Source: Streptomyces sp. MST-110588 (GTDB lineage Bacteria > Actinomycetota > Actinomycetes > Streptomycetales > Streptomycetaceae). Taken from it: a stretch of 64,000 nt of DNA. The notes under the pieces are model-generated. The model was not told the origin of the DNA and did not search any database. It saw only the letters and a list, made by a program, of their open reading frames with translations. Both the position numbers and the translations under genes were made by a program. This document shows, in pieces, positions 1-11,437 of this stretch (positions are counted from its first letter, which is position 1; every line of letters starts with the position of its first letter). The stretch spans positions 6,454,001 to 6,518,000 of the forward strand of contig NZ_CP074380.1 in the NCBI RefSeq assembly GCF_022695595.1, in the 5' to 3' direction.

Positions 1-1
1 G

Positions 2-742
2 CTGCTGGTCGGCGTGCTGATAGCCCTGGTGCTGCGGGCCGGATTCATCGGCGCGGGCGCCGCGATCCTCGCCACCTTCTCGTGGGTCTTCTACATATTC
101 GGCGCCTTCCTGATCTGGACGGCCTGGAAGCTCATCCAGGAGGCGCGCGCCGGGGAAGAGGACGAGGAGTTCGAGGAGAACCGCTTCCTGAAGATGGTCG
201 AAAAGCGGTTCCCCTCGACCGACAGGTACCACGGGACCAGGCTGTTCATCGTGGAGAACGGCAAGCGGCTGATGACGCCGATGCTGATCGTGATGCTGGC
301 GATCGGCACCACCGACGTCCTGTTCGCGCTGGACTCCATCCCGGCGATCTTCGGTCTCACCCAGGACCCGTACATCGTCTTCACCGCCAACGCCTTCGCG
401 CTGATGGGGCTGCGACAGCTCTACTTCCTCATCGGCGGGCTGCTGAAGAAGCTGGTCCACCTCTCCTACGGCCTGTCGGTCATCCTGGGCTTCATCGGTG
501 TGAAGCTGGTGCTGCACGCGCTGCACGAGTCGGGGGTGAGCGTCCCGGAGATCAGCATCCCGGTCTCGCTGGGCGTCATCTGCGCCGTCCTGGCCGTCAC
601 CACGATCACCAGCCTGCGGGCCTCCCGGAAGCAGGCGGCAAAACAGGCGGCGAAGCAGGCGGCGGCCGGAACGGATGAGCGGCGCACGGGCCGTGACCAG
701 GACCGGGACCAGGGCCGTGACCAGGACCGGCTGGAGGTCTGA
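2..742 (+). CDS. TerC/Alx-family integral membrane protein, 5' end cut by window
   Basis: The reading frame is already open at base 2, so the true start lies upstream and 246 residues are visible. Several hydrophobic helices surround the family block containing TTDVLFALDSIPAIFG, whose acidic residues lie in membrane segments and are thought to bind metal in TerC and Alx proteins. These proteins are linked to tellurite resistance, manganese export or metal insertion into exported proteins; no specific role can be assigned here. The C-terminal tail is low complexity, with AAKQAAKQAA and then a charged DQDRDQGRDQDR stretch. The family assignment is firm; the function is not. Confidence 0.85.
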   Translation: MLVGVLIALVLRAGFIGAGAAILATFSWVFYIFGAFLIWTAWKLIQEARAGEEDEEFEENRFLKMVEKRFPSTDRYHGTRLFIVENGKRLMTPMLIVMLAIGTTDVLFALDSIPAIFGLTQDPYIVFTANAFALMGLRQLYFLIGGLLKKLVHLSYGLSVILGFIGVKLVLHALHESGVSVPEISIPVSLGVICAVLAVTTITSLRASRKQAAKQAAKQAAAGTDERRTGRDQDRDQGRDQDRLEV

Positions 743-817
743 AGTCTGAAGGACACCGCCGGAGAGCGGTCGAATATCCTGACGCGGTCACCGATCACGC
801 ACATCCCGAGGGGGACC

Positions 818-1276
818 ATGCGTCACCGCATCCATGCCGCCGCCGCTGCCGCGCTCGCCGTAGGCACGATGGCCGCAGGTCTGGTCGTGGCCGCGCCCGC
901 GTCCGCGGCCGGATCCGTACACATCACGAAGATCTACTACAACAGCCCGGGCCGGGACGACCGCTCCAACCGGAGCCTGAACGGCGAATGGGTGGAAATC
1001 AAGAACTCCACCTCGCGGAGCGTGAACCTCAAGGGCTGGACACTGACGGACGCCTCCCGGCACAAGTACACCTTCGGGTCCTACAGCCTCGGTGCGGGCA
1101 AGTCGGTGAAGATACGCACCGGCCGGGGGACGGACACCGCGGGCAACCGCTACCAGAACCGCCGTGCGTACGTCTGGGACAACGACAAGGACACCGCGAC
1201 GCTGAAGAAGGCGTCCGGTGCGCGCGTGGACCGGTGCAGCTACAACAACAGGCACCGGGAGTGGGTCGCCTGCTGA
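818..1276 (+). CDS. Secreted lamin-tail-domain (LTD) protein
   Basis: A 152-residue protein. Residues 1 to about 31 form a signal peptide: a basic start, an alanine-rich hydrophobic core and cleavage near ASAAG. The rest has the layout of the bacterial lamin tail domain: VHITKIYYNSPG, then GEWVEIKNSTSRSVNLKGWTL, then a YTFG strand and a closing YVWDNDKDTATLK segment. Such immunoglobulin-like domains occur in secreted actinobacterial proteins and are thought to mediate binding; no catalytic residues are visible. A GAGGGG-like ribosome site lies just upstream of the ATG. The gene stands alone and ends in a strong hairpin shared with the convergent neighbour. Confidence 0.8.
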   Translation: MRHRIHAAAAAALAVGTMAAGLVVAAPASAAGSVHITKIYYNSPGRDDRSNRSLNGEWVEIKNSTSRSVNLKGWTLTDASRHKYTFGSYSLGAGKSVKIRTGRGTDTAGNRYQNRRAYVWDNDKDTATLKKASGARVDRCSYNNRHREWVAC

Positions 1277-1306
1277 GGTGACGCCTTTCCCGGCACCGTC
1301 ACGCCG

Positions 1307-1343
1307 CCCATAGGCCCGTACGGCTCCCGTACGGGCCTATGGG
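1307..1343. terminator. Bidirectional hairpin terminator
   Basis: A perfect 17-bp inverted repeat (arms 1307-1323 and 1327-1343) with a 3-base CTC loop lies between the convergent LTD and MBL-fold genes. There is no T-run, as is usual for Streptomyces terminators. Confidence 0.8.
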
Positions 1344-1394
1344 CCCGTAGCGGGACGGGTGGACGACCGACCGGGCCGTCCACCCGTCCCCGGG

Positions 1395-2051
1395 TCACCA
1401 GCCGCGCTCGCGCCACTCGGCGAGGTGCGGACGCTCGGCCCCGAGCGTGGTGTCGGCGCCGTGGCCGGGGTAGATCCAGGACTCGTCAGGGAGCCGGTCG
1501 AAGAGCTTGGCCTGCACATCGTCGACGAGACGGGTGAACGCCTCCGCGTCGCCCCAGGTGTTGCCGACGCCGCCCGGGAAGAGGCAGTCACCGGTGAAGA
1601 CGTGCGGATGGCCGTGCGGGTCGTCGTAGATCAGGGCGATGCTGCCCGGGGTGTGCCCGGTCAGATGGCGGGCGGTGAGCTCGACCCGGCCGACGGTGAG
1701 CGTGTCGCCGTCCTCGACCAGGACGTCGGTGGGCACGGGAATGCCCTCGGCGTCGTGCCGGCCCGCGTACGTACGGGCGCCGGTCGCCTCCACCACCTCT
1801 CCCAGCGCGCCCCAGTGGTCACCGTGCTGATGGGTGGTCACCACCGAGGCGATCCCGCTGTCCCCGATCAGGCCGAGCAGGGTACGCGGCTCGGCGGCGG
1901 CGTCGATGAGCAACTGCTCGTCCGTCGCACGGCAGCGCAGCAGATAGGCGTTGTTGTCCATGGGACCGACCGCGACCTTGGAGATCATCAGGTCGGTCAG
2001 TTCGCGTACGTCGGCCGGTCCGCCGACCTTCACCGCTCCGGTATAGGGCAT
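1395..2051 (-). CDS. MBL-fold metallo-hydrolase (glyoxalase II-like)
   Basis: A 218-residue cytoplasmic protein. The metal-binding signature T-H-Q-H-G-D-H lies at residues 73-79, with a further histidine in HLTGHTPGS, an aspartate in FTGDCLF and a final histidine in YPGHG, so the full dinuclear set is present. The order and length fit glyoxalase II-like thioester or lactone hydrolases. The start is chosen because AAGGTGG lies a few bases upstream of the ATG. It is the second gene of a two-gene unit, 9 bases after the maleylpyruvate-isomerase-like gene, which suggests both act on thiol (perhaps mycothiol) conjugates. The substrate is unknown. Confidence 0.85.
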   Translation of the reverse strand: MPYTGAVKVGGPADVRELTDLMISKVAVGPMDNNAYLLRCRATDEQLLIDAAAEPRTLLGLIGDSGIASVVTTHQHGDHWGALGEVVEATGARTYAGRHDAEGIPVPTDVLVEDGDTLTVGRVELTARHLTGHTPGSIALIYDDPHGHPHVFTGDCLFPGGVGNTWGDAEAFTRLVDDVQAKLFDRLPDESWIYPGHGADTTLGAERPHLAEWRERGW

Positions 2052-2060
2052 GGATCCACC

Positions 2061-2837
2061 TTAAAGTGGCGGGACGGCCGGCAGCGGGCCGCCCTCGGTG
2101 GTGAGTCCGCCGCCCGCGCTGCGCCCGGTGAGCCAGCCGACCAGGGCGGCCGGGGTGCCGGTGACCACCACCGGCGCGGCCCCCGCGGCGGCCTCCGTGC
2201 CGTTGGACCCGGCCGTTCCCCCCGCCCGTCCCGTGTGCCACCGCCGACCGTTCTCGGCGCGCAGTTCCAGCGCCGGCACCTGGGGGTGGCCCGCGAACTT
2301 CACGGTCGTCAGGAAGTCCAGCTCGGCGTCGAGGAAGGACCCGGGAAGCTGTTTGACGGAGTAGCCGACGCCCAGGTCGATGTGGTGCAGTTCGGCCTCG
2401 GCCAGGCGGCGGAAGGGCAGTCGTGCGGCCCGTTCGATCACTCCGTTGCGCATCTCCACCTCATACGGCCAGCGGTCGGCCGTCAGAGCAGCCGCCGCCG
2501 CATCGAAGCGGTCGGCGCTGGTACGCAGATCCTCCAGGTGTGCGGCGAGCGGGCGGTCGGCGCCGGCGGCGATGTCGGCGTCACGGGCCGCCGCGCTCGC
2601 GTACATCGGTGTACGGACGCCGGTACGTGCCCAGGTGAGCAGGTTGACCAGCGCGTCGGCGTTGCGCGCCAGATGGGCGAGGAGGTGGCCGCGGGTCCAG
2701 TCCGGGAGCAGAGACGGTTCACCGATCGCCTCGTCGTCCAACTTGCCCACGGAGACGAGAAGACGGTCGGTTGCCTCGCGGACGGCTGCCGCGTCGTGCG
2801 CGAAGTCCGGTGCGAAGGCGGGCGCGTTGTCGGTCAT
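2061..2837 (-). CDS. Maleylpyruvate isomerase family / DinB-fold mycothiol-dependent protein
   Basis: A 258-residue protein whose N-terminal half has the DinB-like four-helix bundle of mycothiol-dependent enzymes. The motif DWTRGHLLAHLARNADAL, near residues 46-63, supplies a metal-ligand histidine, and a second conserved block is EAELHHIDLGVGY. The C-terminal part resembles the small MDMPI C-terminal domain, ending in a GTPAALVGWLTGR segment. A Gly/Ala-rich linker separates the two parts. Mycothiol is the main actinobacterial thiol, so a role in isomerising or detoxifying a mycothiol adduct is plausible. The gene is cotranscribed with the downstream MBL-fold hydrolase; the substrate is not known. 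Confidence 0.8.
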   Translation of the reverse strand: MTDNAPAFAPDFAHDAAAVREATDRLLVSVGKLDDEAIGEPSLLPDWTRGHLLAHLARNADALVNLLTWARTGVRTPMYASAAARDADIAAGADRPLAAHLEDLRTSADRFDAAAAALTADRWPYEVEMRNGVIERAARLPFRRLAEAELHHIDLGVGYSVKQLPGSFLDAELDFLTTVKFAGHPQVPALELRAENGRRWHTGRAGGTAGSNGTEAAAGAAPVVVTGTPAALVGWLTGRSAGGGLTTEGGPLPAVPPL

Positions 2838-2962
2838 GGTCAGAAACTATCGCCGCCAGGGCTTCTCCGGGAGTCGGCCGGCACACGATCCGGGCGTGTG
2901 CGGGGATGTTCGTCCGCGACGGGCGGATGCGGTGCCGTCCGGCGGCGGCGGAAACCACCGGC

Positions 2963-4785
2963 TCACTCGCCGGTGAACACCCCGGTCTCGAACACGCCTG
3001 CGTCGACGGGTTCCCCGAACCAGCGTCGCAGGGCGTCGTCGAGCGCGTCCAGCCCGCCGGATGTCTCCCGCGCCCCTGGCACCTCCCGGGTCCCCGGCAC
3101 CTCCCGCGCCCCCGGCACCCCCCGGGTCCCCAGCGCCTCCCGCACATCCGCTGCGCCCCGAGCGTCCCGTACGTCGTGCGCGTCCCGTATGTCCCGTACG
3201 GGGGCGGTGCCGTCCGCGCCCGGGACCGCGTCGGCGGCCCAGGCCGTGATGCCGTCCGGCCGTACCAGCAGTCCGGCCAGCTCCGGCCGCGCCGGGCAGG
3301 TGGCCGTCACCACCCGCACCCGGTCGCCGTACCCCGCGGCCCGCCGGCGCAGACCGGCGTCGTCGGCGAGGTCCAGGAGCAGCGCCCGTCCGTCGTGCAT
3401 ATGGGCGGCGAGCCGGGTGCCGTCGGCCAGTTCGAGGTCCGGGGCGCTGCGGCCGGTCAGCGGGTGGTCACCGGGCAGGTCGTAGCGCTGCCACACCCCG
3501 GAGATCTTCTTGGCGAAGAACGTGGTGCCGGCGACGGTACGGGACATCTCCGCGACCACCTCGCGCAGCGCGCGGGCGTGCGACTCCGGTCGCATCAGCG
3601 CCACTTGGGCCCGGGTCCACTCCAGCACCCACGCCCCGATCGGGTGCCGTTCGGCGGTGTAGGTGTCCAGCAGTCCTTCCGGTGCCCGGCCGCGTACGGT
3701 GGCGGCCAGCTTCCAGCCGAGGTTCATCGCGTCACCGATGCCCAGGTTCAGGCCCTGGCCGCCGAACGGCGAGTGCACATGGGCGGCGTCCCCGGCCAGC
3801 AGCACCCGGCCCTTGCGGTAGTCGCTCACCTGGCGGGCGTTGTCGGTGAACCGGGTCGCGGTGTGCACCTTGGTGATCGTGACGTCGGCCCCCGAGACGG
3901 CGCGCAGGGCCGCCTGCAACTCCTCGGCGGTGACGGGCGCCTCGCGGTCGGCGGGCGGCCCGTCGAACTCGACGGTCAGGATCCGGCCGGGCATCGGGCC
4001 GTGGGCGTAGGTGCCGGTCTTCGTCCAGTTCCAGCCGGCGCCCAGTGCTTGCGAGCCCTCCATCTCCACCAGGGCCTGGTGGCCGGTGATGCCCGGGTCC
4101 GTGCCGGGGAAGTCGAAACCGGCCAGTTTGCGGACCGTGCTGCGGCCACCGTCACAACCGACGAGCCAGCCCGTACGCAGTGCCCCGGCCGCCCCGGACG
4201 CCTCACGGGTGTGCACGCTCACGCCGTCCTCGTCCGCGTCGAAGCCGGTCAGCTCCACGCCCCGGCGGACCTCGACCCCCAGTTCCGCCGCGCGCTCGCC
4301 GAGCAGCCGCTCCAGTGCCTCCTGCGGTACGAGGCCGACGTCGCAGGCCGGTCCGGCGGCGGTGAAGTCGGGGTCGTCCTCGTCCAGGAGGTCGCCGCGG
4401 AGCATGATGCCCGCGAAGTGCCCGGCGAACCTGGGCGGCCGTCCGGTGGTGGTCGCGCCGGCCGCCTGCCGCTGACGTACGAAGGAGGCGAAATGCCCCA
4501 GCGCGCTCCGCTGCACCTCCGCCAGGTCCGGGAGCATCCCCCGCCGGTAGAACGCCTCGGCGCTGGGTGTGTTGATCGCTCCCGCCTTGATCGTCCGGTC
4601 GATTTCCGTCAGCCGCTCCAGGACGGTCACCGGTACCCCGTTCAGCGCGAGTTCGCAGGCGAGCATCAACCCGACCGGCCCGCCCCCGCGATCACCACGT
4701 CCGCGTCCGGCCGCCCGTCCGGTGCGCTGCCTGCCGTCGCGTCCGCCGATTCCGATACCTCGGAGGTGTTCCTCGTGATCCTCAT
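2963..4785 (-). CDS. FAD-dependent aromatic monooxygenase (PheA/TetX-like), frameshifted as sequenced
   Basis: A flavoprotein hydroxylase of about 607 residues once the frame is restored. The ATG at 4785 opens a frame reading ...DADVVIAG and stopping within the FAD-binding glycines. A frame one base over continues GLMLACELALNGVPVTVLER to the end. Adding one base between 4678 and 4687 restores the Rossmann GxGxxG motif. Later blocks are typical of the family: GCDGGRSTVRK and GRVLLAGDAAHVHSPFGGQGLNLGIGDAMNLGWKLA. The C-terminal thioredoxin-like domain is interrupted near residues 490-550 by Arg/Glu/Val repeats encoded by an 18-bp minisatellite. It is divergent from a TetR gene that probably controls it. 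Sequencing error is likelier than true loss. Confidence 0.8.
3071..3142. repeat. In-frame 18-bp minisatellite, four copies
   Basis: Four consecutive 18-base units (3071, 3089, 3107 and 3125), each a variant of GGTCCCCGGCACCTCCCG, lie inside the monooxygenase gene. As 18 is a multiple of three, the array adds a repetitive VPG/REVPG-type peptide without breaking the frame. Confidence 0.9.
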
Positions 4786-4789
4786 GCGC

Positions 4790-4801
4790 TCACTATAGTG
4801 A
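4790..4801. promoter_or_regulatory. Palindromic operator between FAD monooxygenase and TetR genes
   Basis: TCACTATAGTGA is a perfect 12-bp palindrome in the 47-base gap between the divergent starts. It lies 5 bases from the monooxygenase ATG and overlaps the likely -35 region of the TetR gene, so one bound TetR dimer could repress both. A TAAAAT at 4820-4825 could be a -10 box giving leaderless transcription from the ATG at 4833. Confidence 0.55.
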
Positions 4802-4832
4802 CTAAAAATTTATGGCGGCTAAAATTCTGGTC

Positions 4833-5573
4833 ATGAGCGATGACGAGCACGAGCGCGCGAGCGGGGCCTATGGCACGCAGGGGGTACGGGGGGAGCCGGA
4901 GCCCGAGGGGCTCACCCTGCGCCAGCGCAAGAAGTTCCGGACGCGGCGGCGGATCTCCGGCGTGGCCACGCAGCTCTTCGTGGAGCGGGGCTTTGAGAAC
5001 GTCACCGTCGCGGAGGTGGCGCGGGCCGCCGAGGTGTCCACGATGACGGTCTTCAACTACTTCCCGCGCAAGGAAGACCTCTTCTTCGACCGGGAACCGG
5101 AGATGGTGGAGCTGATCACCCGGGCCGTACGGGAACGCGGCCCGGGCCACCCGCCGCTCGCCGCCCTGCGCGACCTGGCGCTGGACCTGCTGGCGCGGCG
5201 GCATCCGCTGGGAGCGGTGGGTGAGGGGTTCACCCACTTCTGTCAGGTCGTGGTCGATTCGCCGGCGCTGCGGGCCCGGGCGCGCGAGGCGGTCGGGGAG
5301 ATCGAGGACCTGCTGGCCGGGCTGCTGGCCGAGGCGGTCGGCGCGGACGCCCGCGATCACGGCCCGCGGCTGGCCGCGGCGCTCGTCCTCGCCGGCTGCC
5401 GTACGGCGTACGGCACCGCGGTGCGGCGGCAGTTCGCCGGGGATTCCGTCGAGGCCGTCGCCGCCGATCAGGCGATCCTCCTGAAGGAGACGTTCGCGGT
5501 GCTGGAGCCGGTGGTGGAGCGGGTGCTCCCGGGGGCGGCCCGGCCGGTGGCGGACGCCGGGCCGGAGGGGTAG
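4833..5573 (+). CDS. TetR/AcrR-family transcriptional regulator
   Basis: A protein of about 246 residues. The N-terminal HTH domain reads RRRISGVATQLFVERGFENVTVAEVARAAEVSTMTVFNYFPRKEDLFFD, which is textbook TetR. The variable C-terminal helical domain would bind the inducer. An in-frame ATG at 4812 is possible. The start at 4833 is preferred because a -10-like TAAAAT ends 7 bases before it and neither ATG has a ribosome site, which suggests a leaderless message. It is divergent from the FAD monooxygenase with a palindromic operator between them, so it is probably that enzyme's repressor. The inducer is probably the aromatic substrate (inference). Confidence 0.85.
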   Translation: MSDDEHERASGAYGTQGVRGEPEPEGLTLRQRKKFRTRRRISGVATQLFVERGFENVTVAEVARAAEVSTMTVFNYFPRKEDLFFDREPEMVELITRAVRERGPGHPPLAALRDLALDLLARRHPLGAVGEGFTHFCQVVVDSPALRARAREAVGEIEDLLAGLLAEAVGADARDHGPRLAAALVLAGCRTAYGTAVRRQFAGDSVEAVAADQAILLKETFAVLEPVVERVLPGAARPVADAGPEG

Positions 5574-5620
5574 GCGGGGCGGCCGGGCCGTCGAGGCCAT
5601 GGGGGCGGTCGCGGACCGTC

Positions 5621-5680
5621 CCGGAGTGTGGCGAGGCGTTCCGAAGCGTGGCGGGGCGTCCCGGAGCGTGGCGGGGTGTT
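5621..5680. repeat. 20-bp tandem repeat, three copies
   Basis: Three head-to-tail 20-base units (5621, 5641 and 5661), variants of CCGGAGCGTGGCGGGGCGTC, lie in the non-coding region after the TetR gene. No function is evident. Confidence 0.85.
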
Positions 5681-5812
5681 GCGCGGCGTGTGTGAGACCG
5701 CACCGTACGGATACGTGTTTCTCACGCGTCGTGTGCGGCACCTCTCTCACCAGCGGGGAAGTCAAGGGCGCCACCACTCGTTGGAGTGAAGGTAGCTGCC
5801 GACGGCCATAAA

Positions 5813-5828
5813 TCGAATGCGCGTGCTA
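5813..5828 (+). promoter_or_regulatory. Possible degenerate LexA (SOS) box upstream of uvrA
   Basis: TCGAATGCGCGTGCTA matches the actinobacterial SOS-box pattern TCGAACRTRTGTTYGA at about 10 of 16 positions, with the TCGAA half intact and the other half poor. Its position before a DNA-repair gene makes it worth noting, but the match is weak. Confidence 0.25.
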
Positions 5829-5979
5829 TAGGCTCGTGTGTGGCATCACTAAGACAGTGCCGCGGCGGCCCCCATACCCTGGGGCGAGGGGCCCGCTCGG
5901 CTCCGCCGCCTCCGCCCAGTGCCGTGGCCGCGGAAGCAGAGCCGCGGCCCCCGCCCCCTCCAGAAAGGTGCCGACCGGC

Positions 5980-9081
<3,102 letters not shown>

Positions 9082-9124
9082 GCCCGGCGGCCCGTCGGCC
9101 CGGCCCCGGCAGCTCGGGAGACGG

Positions 9125-9179
9125 ACTTCGGCCGGCCGGAGCGGGTGCGTTATCAGCGCCCGCGCCGGCCGGCCGAAGT
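9125..9179. terminator. Bidirectional hairpin between uvrA and PfkB kinase
   Basis: Arms 9125-9139 and 9165-9179 form a perfect 15-bp stem, and the enclosed bases can extend it through GCGGGTGC/GCGCCCGC. It lies between convergent genes. Confidence 0.75.
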
Positions 9180-9211
9180 GTGTTCCGTCCGGGCCCGGTG
9201 GCCGGTCGTCC

Positions 9212-10162
9212 TCAGTCCGTCGGTTCCGCCAGCTCCGCCGCGTACGGCGGCTCGGCGCCCGCGCGGGAGCAGGTGACGGCGGCGGCGCGGGCGGCGAAGC
9301 CCAGGATGTCGCGCCAGTCGGCGGCGCCCAGCGAGGCCACGGCCGCGTACGACAGCGCGTCGTGCGCGGCGAGCCGGTGCAGCAGCGCGGCGTTGACCGT
9401 GTCACCCGCGCCGATCGTGTCCACCACCTCGACCCGCTCGCCCGCGACGCTCACCTCACCGCCTCCCGGCGTCAGTACGGTCAGCCCCTCCCCGCCCCGC
9501 GTGAGCACGACCGCCGCGGGCCCCGCCGTCAGCCACTCCTTCAGCGCCGCCGCCAGGTCCCGGTTCCCGGCCAGCCACGCCGCGTCCTCCTCGGAGAGCT
9601 TGAGCAGTGCCACATGCGGCAGCCAGGAGCGGAAGCGGTCACGGTAGGCGTCGCCGTCCGGGATCAAGGTGGTACGGATGTTGGGGTCCAGTGCCGTGAA
9701 CAGTCCGCGTCCGGCCTCCCGGCGCAGCAGGGACTCGTACGCGCCGGCGCCCGGCTCCAGGACGAGCGAGCAGGTGCCCAGCGACAACGCGCGGGCGTGG
9801 GCGGGCAGTTCGGCGGGCAGGGTGAACAGGCGGTCGGCGGTGCCCTCGACGTAGAAGCCGTAGCCGGCCGAGCCGTCCGCGCCGATGTCGGCGAGGGCGA
9901 GGGTGGTGGGCTCGGTGCCGCGCTGGACCAGCGAGGTGTCCACCCCGGCCGTACGCAGCCCCGCCAGCAGGGACCGGCCGAAGGCGTCGGTGGACAGCCG
10001 GGAGCAGAAGGCGGTGGGCGAGCCGAGCCGGCCGAGCGCCACGGCGGTGTTGTACGGGCCGCCGCCGCGCCGCGGCAGCAGGGCGGGCAGCCCTTCCGGC
10101 GCGGGTGGGGTCTGCGGGCTGGGGACGAGGTCGATCAGGGCCTCGCCGGCGACGACGATCAC
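9212..10162 (-). CDS. PfkB-family sugar kinase (fructokinase/ribokinase-like)
   Basis: A 316-residue cytosolic kinase. The start is the GTG at 10162, since AGGAAAGGAAC lies just upstream and the protein then opens with the family strand VIVVAGEALIDLVP. PfkB signature 2 is present near the C-terminus as DTIGAGDTVNAALL, whose aspartate is the catalytic base. GGGPYNTAVALGRLG near residue 30 contributes to sugar binding. The GTG overlaps the LacI stop by four bases, so the two are translationally coupled. With the neighbouring dehydrogenase and sugar porter it would phosphorylate a ketose, possibly fructose, taken up directly or made from a polyol; the substrate is inferred from context only. Confidence 0.88.
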   Translation of the reverse strand: MIVVAGEALIDLVPSPQTPPAPEGLPALLPRRGGGPYNTAVALGRLGSPTAFCSRLSTDAFGRSLLAGLRTAGVDTSLVQRGTEPTTLALADIGADGSAGYGFYVEGTADRLFTLPAELPAHARALSLGTCSLVLEPGAGAYESLLRREAGRGLFTALDPNIRTTLIPDGDAYRDRFRSWLPHVALLKLSEEDAAWLAGNRDLAAALKEWLTAGPAAVVLTRGGEGLTVLTPGGGEVSVAGERVEVVDTIGAGDTVNAALLHRLAAHDALSYAAVASLGAADWRDILGFAARAAAVTCSRAGAEPPYAAELAEPTD

Positions 10163-11277
10163 GGGGTGCGGTTCCTTTCCTGAGCCCGGCTGCCGGGCGC
10201 TGTGCTGTCCCCGCCGCGGGAGGCGGTGTGCTCCTGGCCGCCGGGCCCGGTGCGGGACCCTCCGCCGGGCCCGGTGCCGTCCTCGCGGCAGCCGCACGAC
10301 GTACGGTGCACGAAGGTGCAGGGGAGGCGAAGGGTGCGGGGCGGCCGGCCCGGCTCCTCCAGCCGCTCCAGCAGCAGCCGGACCGCCGTCGCGCCGATCT
10401 CCTTGCTGGGCTGGCAGACCGCGGTCAGCCGCGGGGAGAACAGGTCGGCCCAGGAGAAGTCGTCGAAGCAGGCCAGTGCGATGTCGTGAGGCACCTCGCG
10501 GCCCAGGTCGCGCAGCGCCTGGAGGGTGCCGATGGTCATCGCGTTGTTGGCGGTGATGATCGCGGTGGGCGGCCGGGAGGCGGCCAGCAGATGGCGGGTG
10601 GCGGCCTCGGCGCCCCGGGCCTCGGAGTTGCCGCCCGCCAGCAGTTCGGGGACGAAGGGCAGCCCGCGGGCGCGCAGCCCCTCCCGGTAGCCCTGGACGC
10701 GCTCGGTGGTCGTGCTCAGTCCGGGCAGCCCGGCGACCAGGCCGATGCGGGTGTGCCCCAGGCCGGCCAGGTGCTCGACCAGTTCGCGTACGGGGGCGGT
10801 GTTCTCGGCGCAGACCTGGTCGTGCTCCTCACCGACGAGCCGGTCCAGGAAGACGGTGGGCACCGCGCGCCGGGTCACGTACTGGACCATGCCGGCCGGG
10901 GCGGCGGACGGCGCGACGATCATGCCGTCCACCCTGCGCTCGTGCAGCAGCCGGACGACTTTCAGCTCGTGCTCGGGGTCGTCGTGCGGGTCGGCGATCA
11001 GCAGGCTGTAGCCGGCCTCCAGCGCGCTGGACTCCACGCCCTGGAGGATCTCGGTGAAGTACGGGTTGCTGATCGCGGAGACCGCCAGGCCGATGGAGCG
11101 GGTGCGGGAGGTGACCAGGGAGCGGGCCAGGGTGTTGTGGGTGTAGCCCAGCTCGTCGATGGCGTCCAGGACGGCGGCGCGGGTGCCGGGACGTACCGTA
11201 CGGGTCTCGTTGAGCACATGCGAGACCGTGGCCACGGACACTCCGGCGTGCCGTGCCACGTCGGCCATCGTCGTCAT
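10159..11277 (-). CDS. LacI-family transcriptional regulator
   Basis: A 372-residue repressor. The N-terminal HTH and hinge are typical: MADVARHAGVSVATVSHVLNETRTVRPGTRAAVLDAIDELGY. The effector domain has the periplasmic-binding fold, with SIGLAVSAISNPYFTEILQGVE, VDGMIVAPSA and ALACFDDFSWADLF. The last 35 or so residues are a Gly/Thr/Ser-rich tail outside the fold, with CGC near its start. It is transcribed first in a two-gene unit with the sugar kinase and is divergent from the dehydrogenase/transporter pair. A perfect 28-bp palindrome in the shared promoter region is its likely operator, so it probably represses itself and both operons until a sugar is present. Confidence 0.9.
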   Translation of the reverse strand: MTTMADVARHAGVSVATVSHVLNETRTVRPGTRAAVLDAIDELGYTHNTLARSLVTSRTRSIGLAVSAISNPYFTEILQGVESSALEAGYSLLIADPHDDPEHELKVVRLLHERRVDGMIVAPSAAPAGMVQYVTRRAVPTVFLDRLVGEEHDQVCAENTAPVRELVEHLAGLGHTRIGLVAGLPGLSTTTERVQGYREGLRARGLPFVPELLAGGNSEARGAEAATRHLLAASRPPTAIITANNAMTIGTLQALRDLGREVPHDIALACFDDFSWADLFSPRLTAVCQPSKEIGATAVRLLLERLEEPGRPPRTLRLPCTFVHRTSCGCREDGTGPGGGSRTGPGGQEHTASRGGDSTAPGSRAQERNRTP

Positions 11278-11357
11278 CCCGCTCTTCCTCCCCGAATGTC
11301 TTCGGCCGCGCCGGTCACCGCCGCGGGCCTGTCGGTACGTAGTCCATCACAGCCTAG

Positions 11358-11385
11358 ACGTAAACGCTTGCGCAAGCGTTTACGT
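11358..11385. promoter_or_regulatory. LacI operator: perfect 28-bp palindrome
   Basis: The half-site ACGTAAACGCTTGC is followed directly by its exact reverse complement. The core (AAACGCTTGC and its mirror) fits the usual LacI-family operator with a central CG. It sits between the divergent LacI-kinase and dehydrogenase-porter operons, 80 bases from the LacI start and 52 bases before the dehydrogenase ATG. Confidence 0.85.
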
Positions 11386-11437
11386 GCACGTTATGGTCCC
11401 GGCACCCCAACCGCACGAGGACGTGAGGAGGCGCCGT

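Larger units (their letters stand above)
5574..5979. other. Intergenic region upstream of uvrA
   Basis: No gene is supported in these 406 bases. The left part holds a 20-bp tandem repeat. The right part holds the presumed uvrA promoter, including a weak LexA-box-like sequence at 5813-5828 followed by TATAGG. The long open frame running into uvrA from 5836 is not used as coding, because UvrA homology begins at the GTG at 5980. Confidence 0.6.

Noticed and set aside
1359..3485. 708-codon frame on the + strand
   Set aside because: It runs opposite to the MBL-fold, isomerase-like and monooxygenase genes, all with catalytic motifs. The frame itself has no recognisable protein character.
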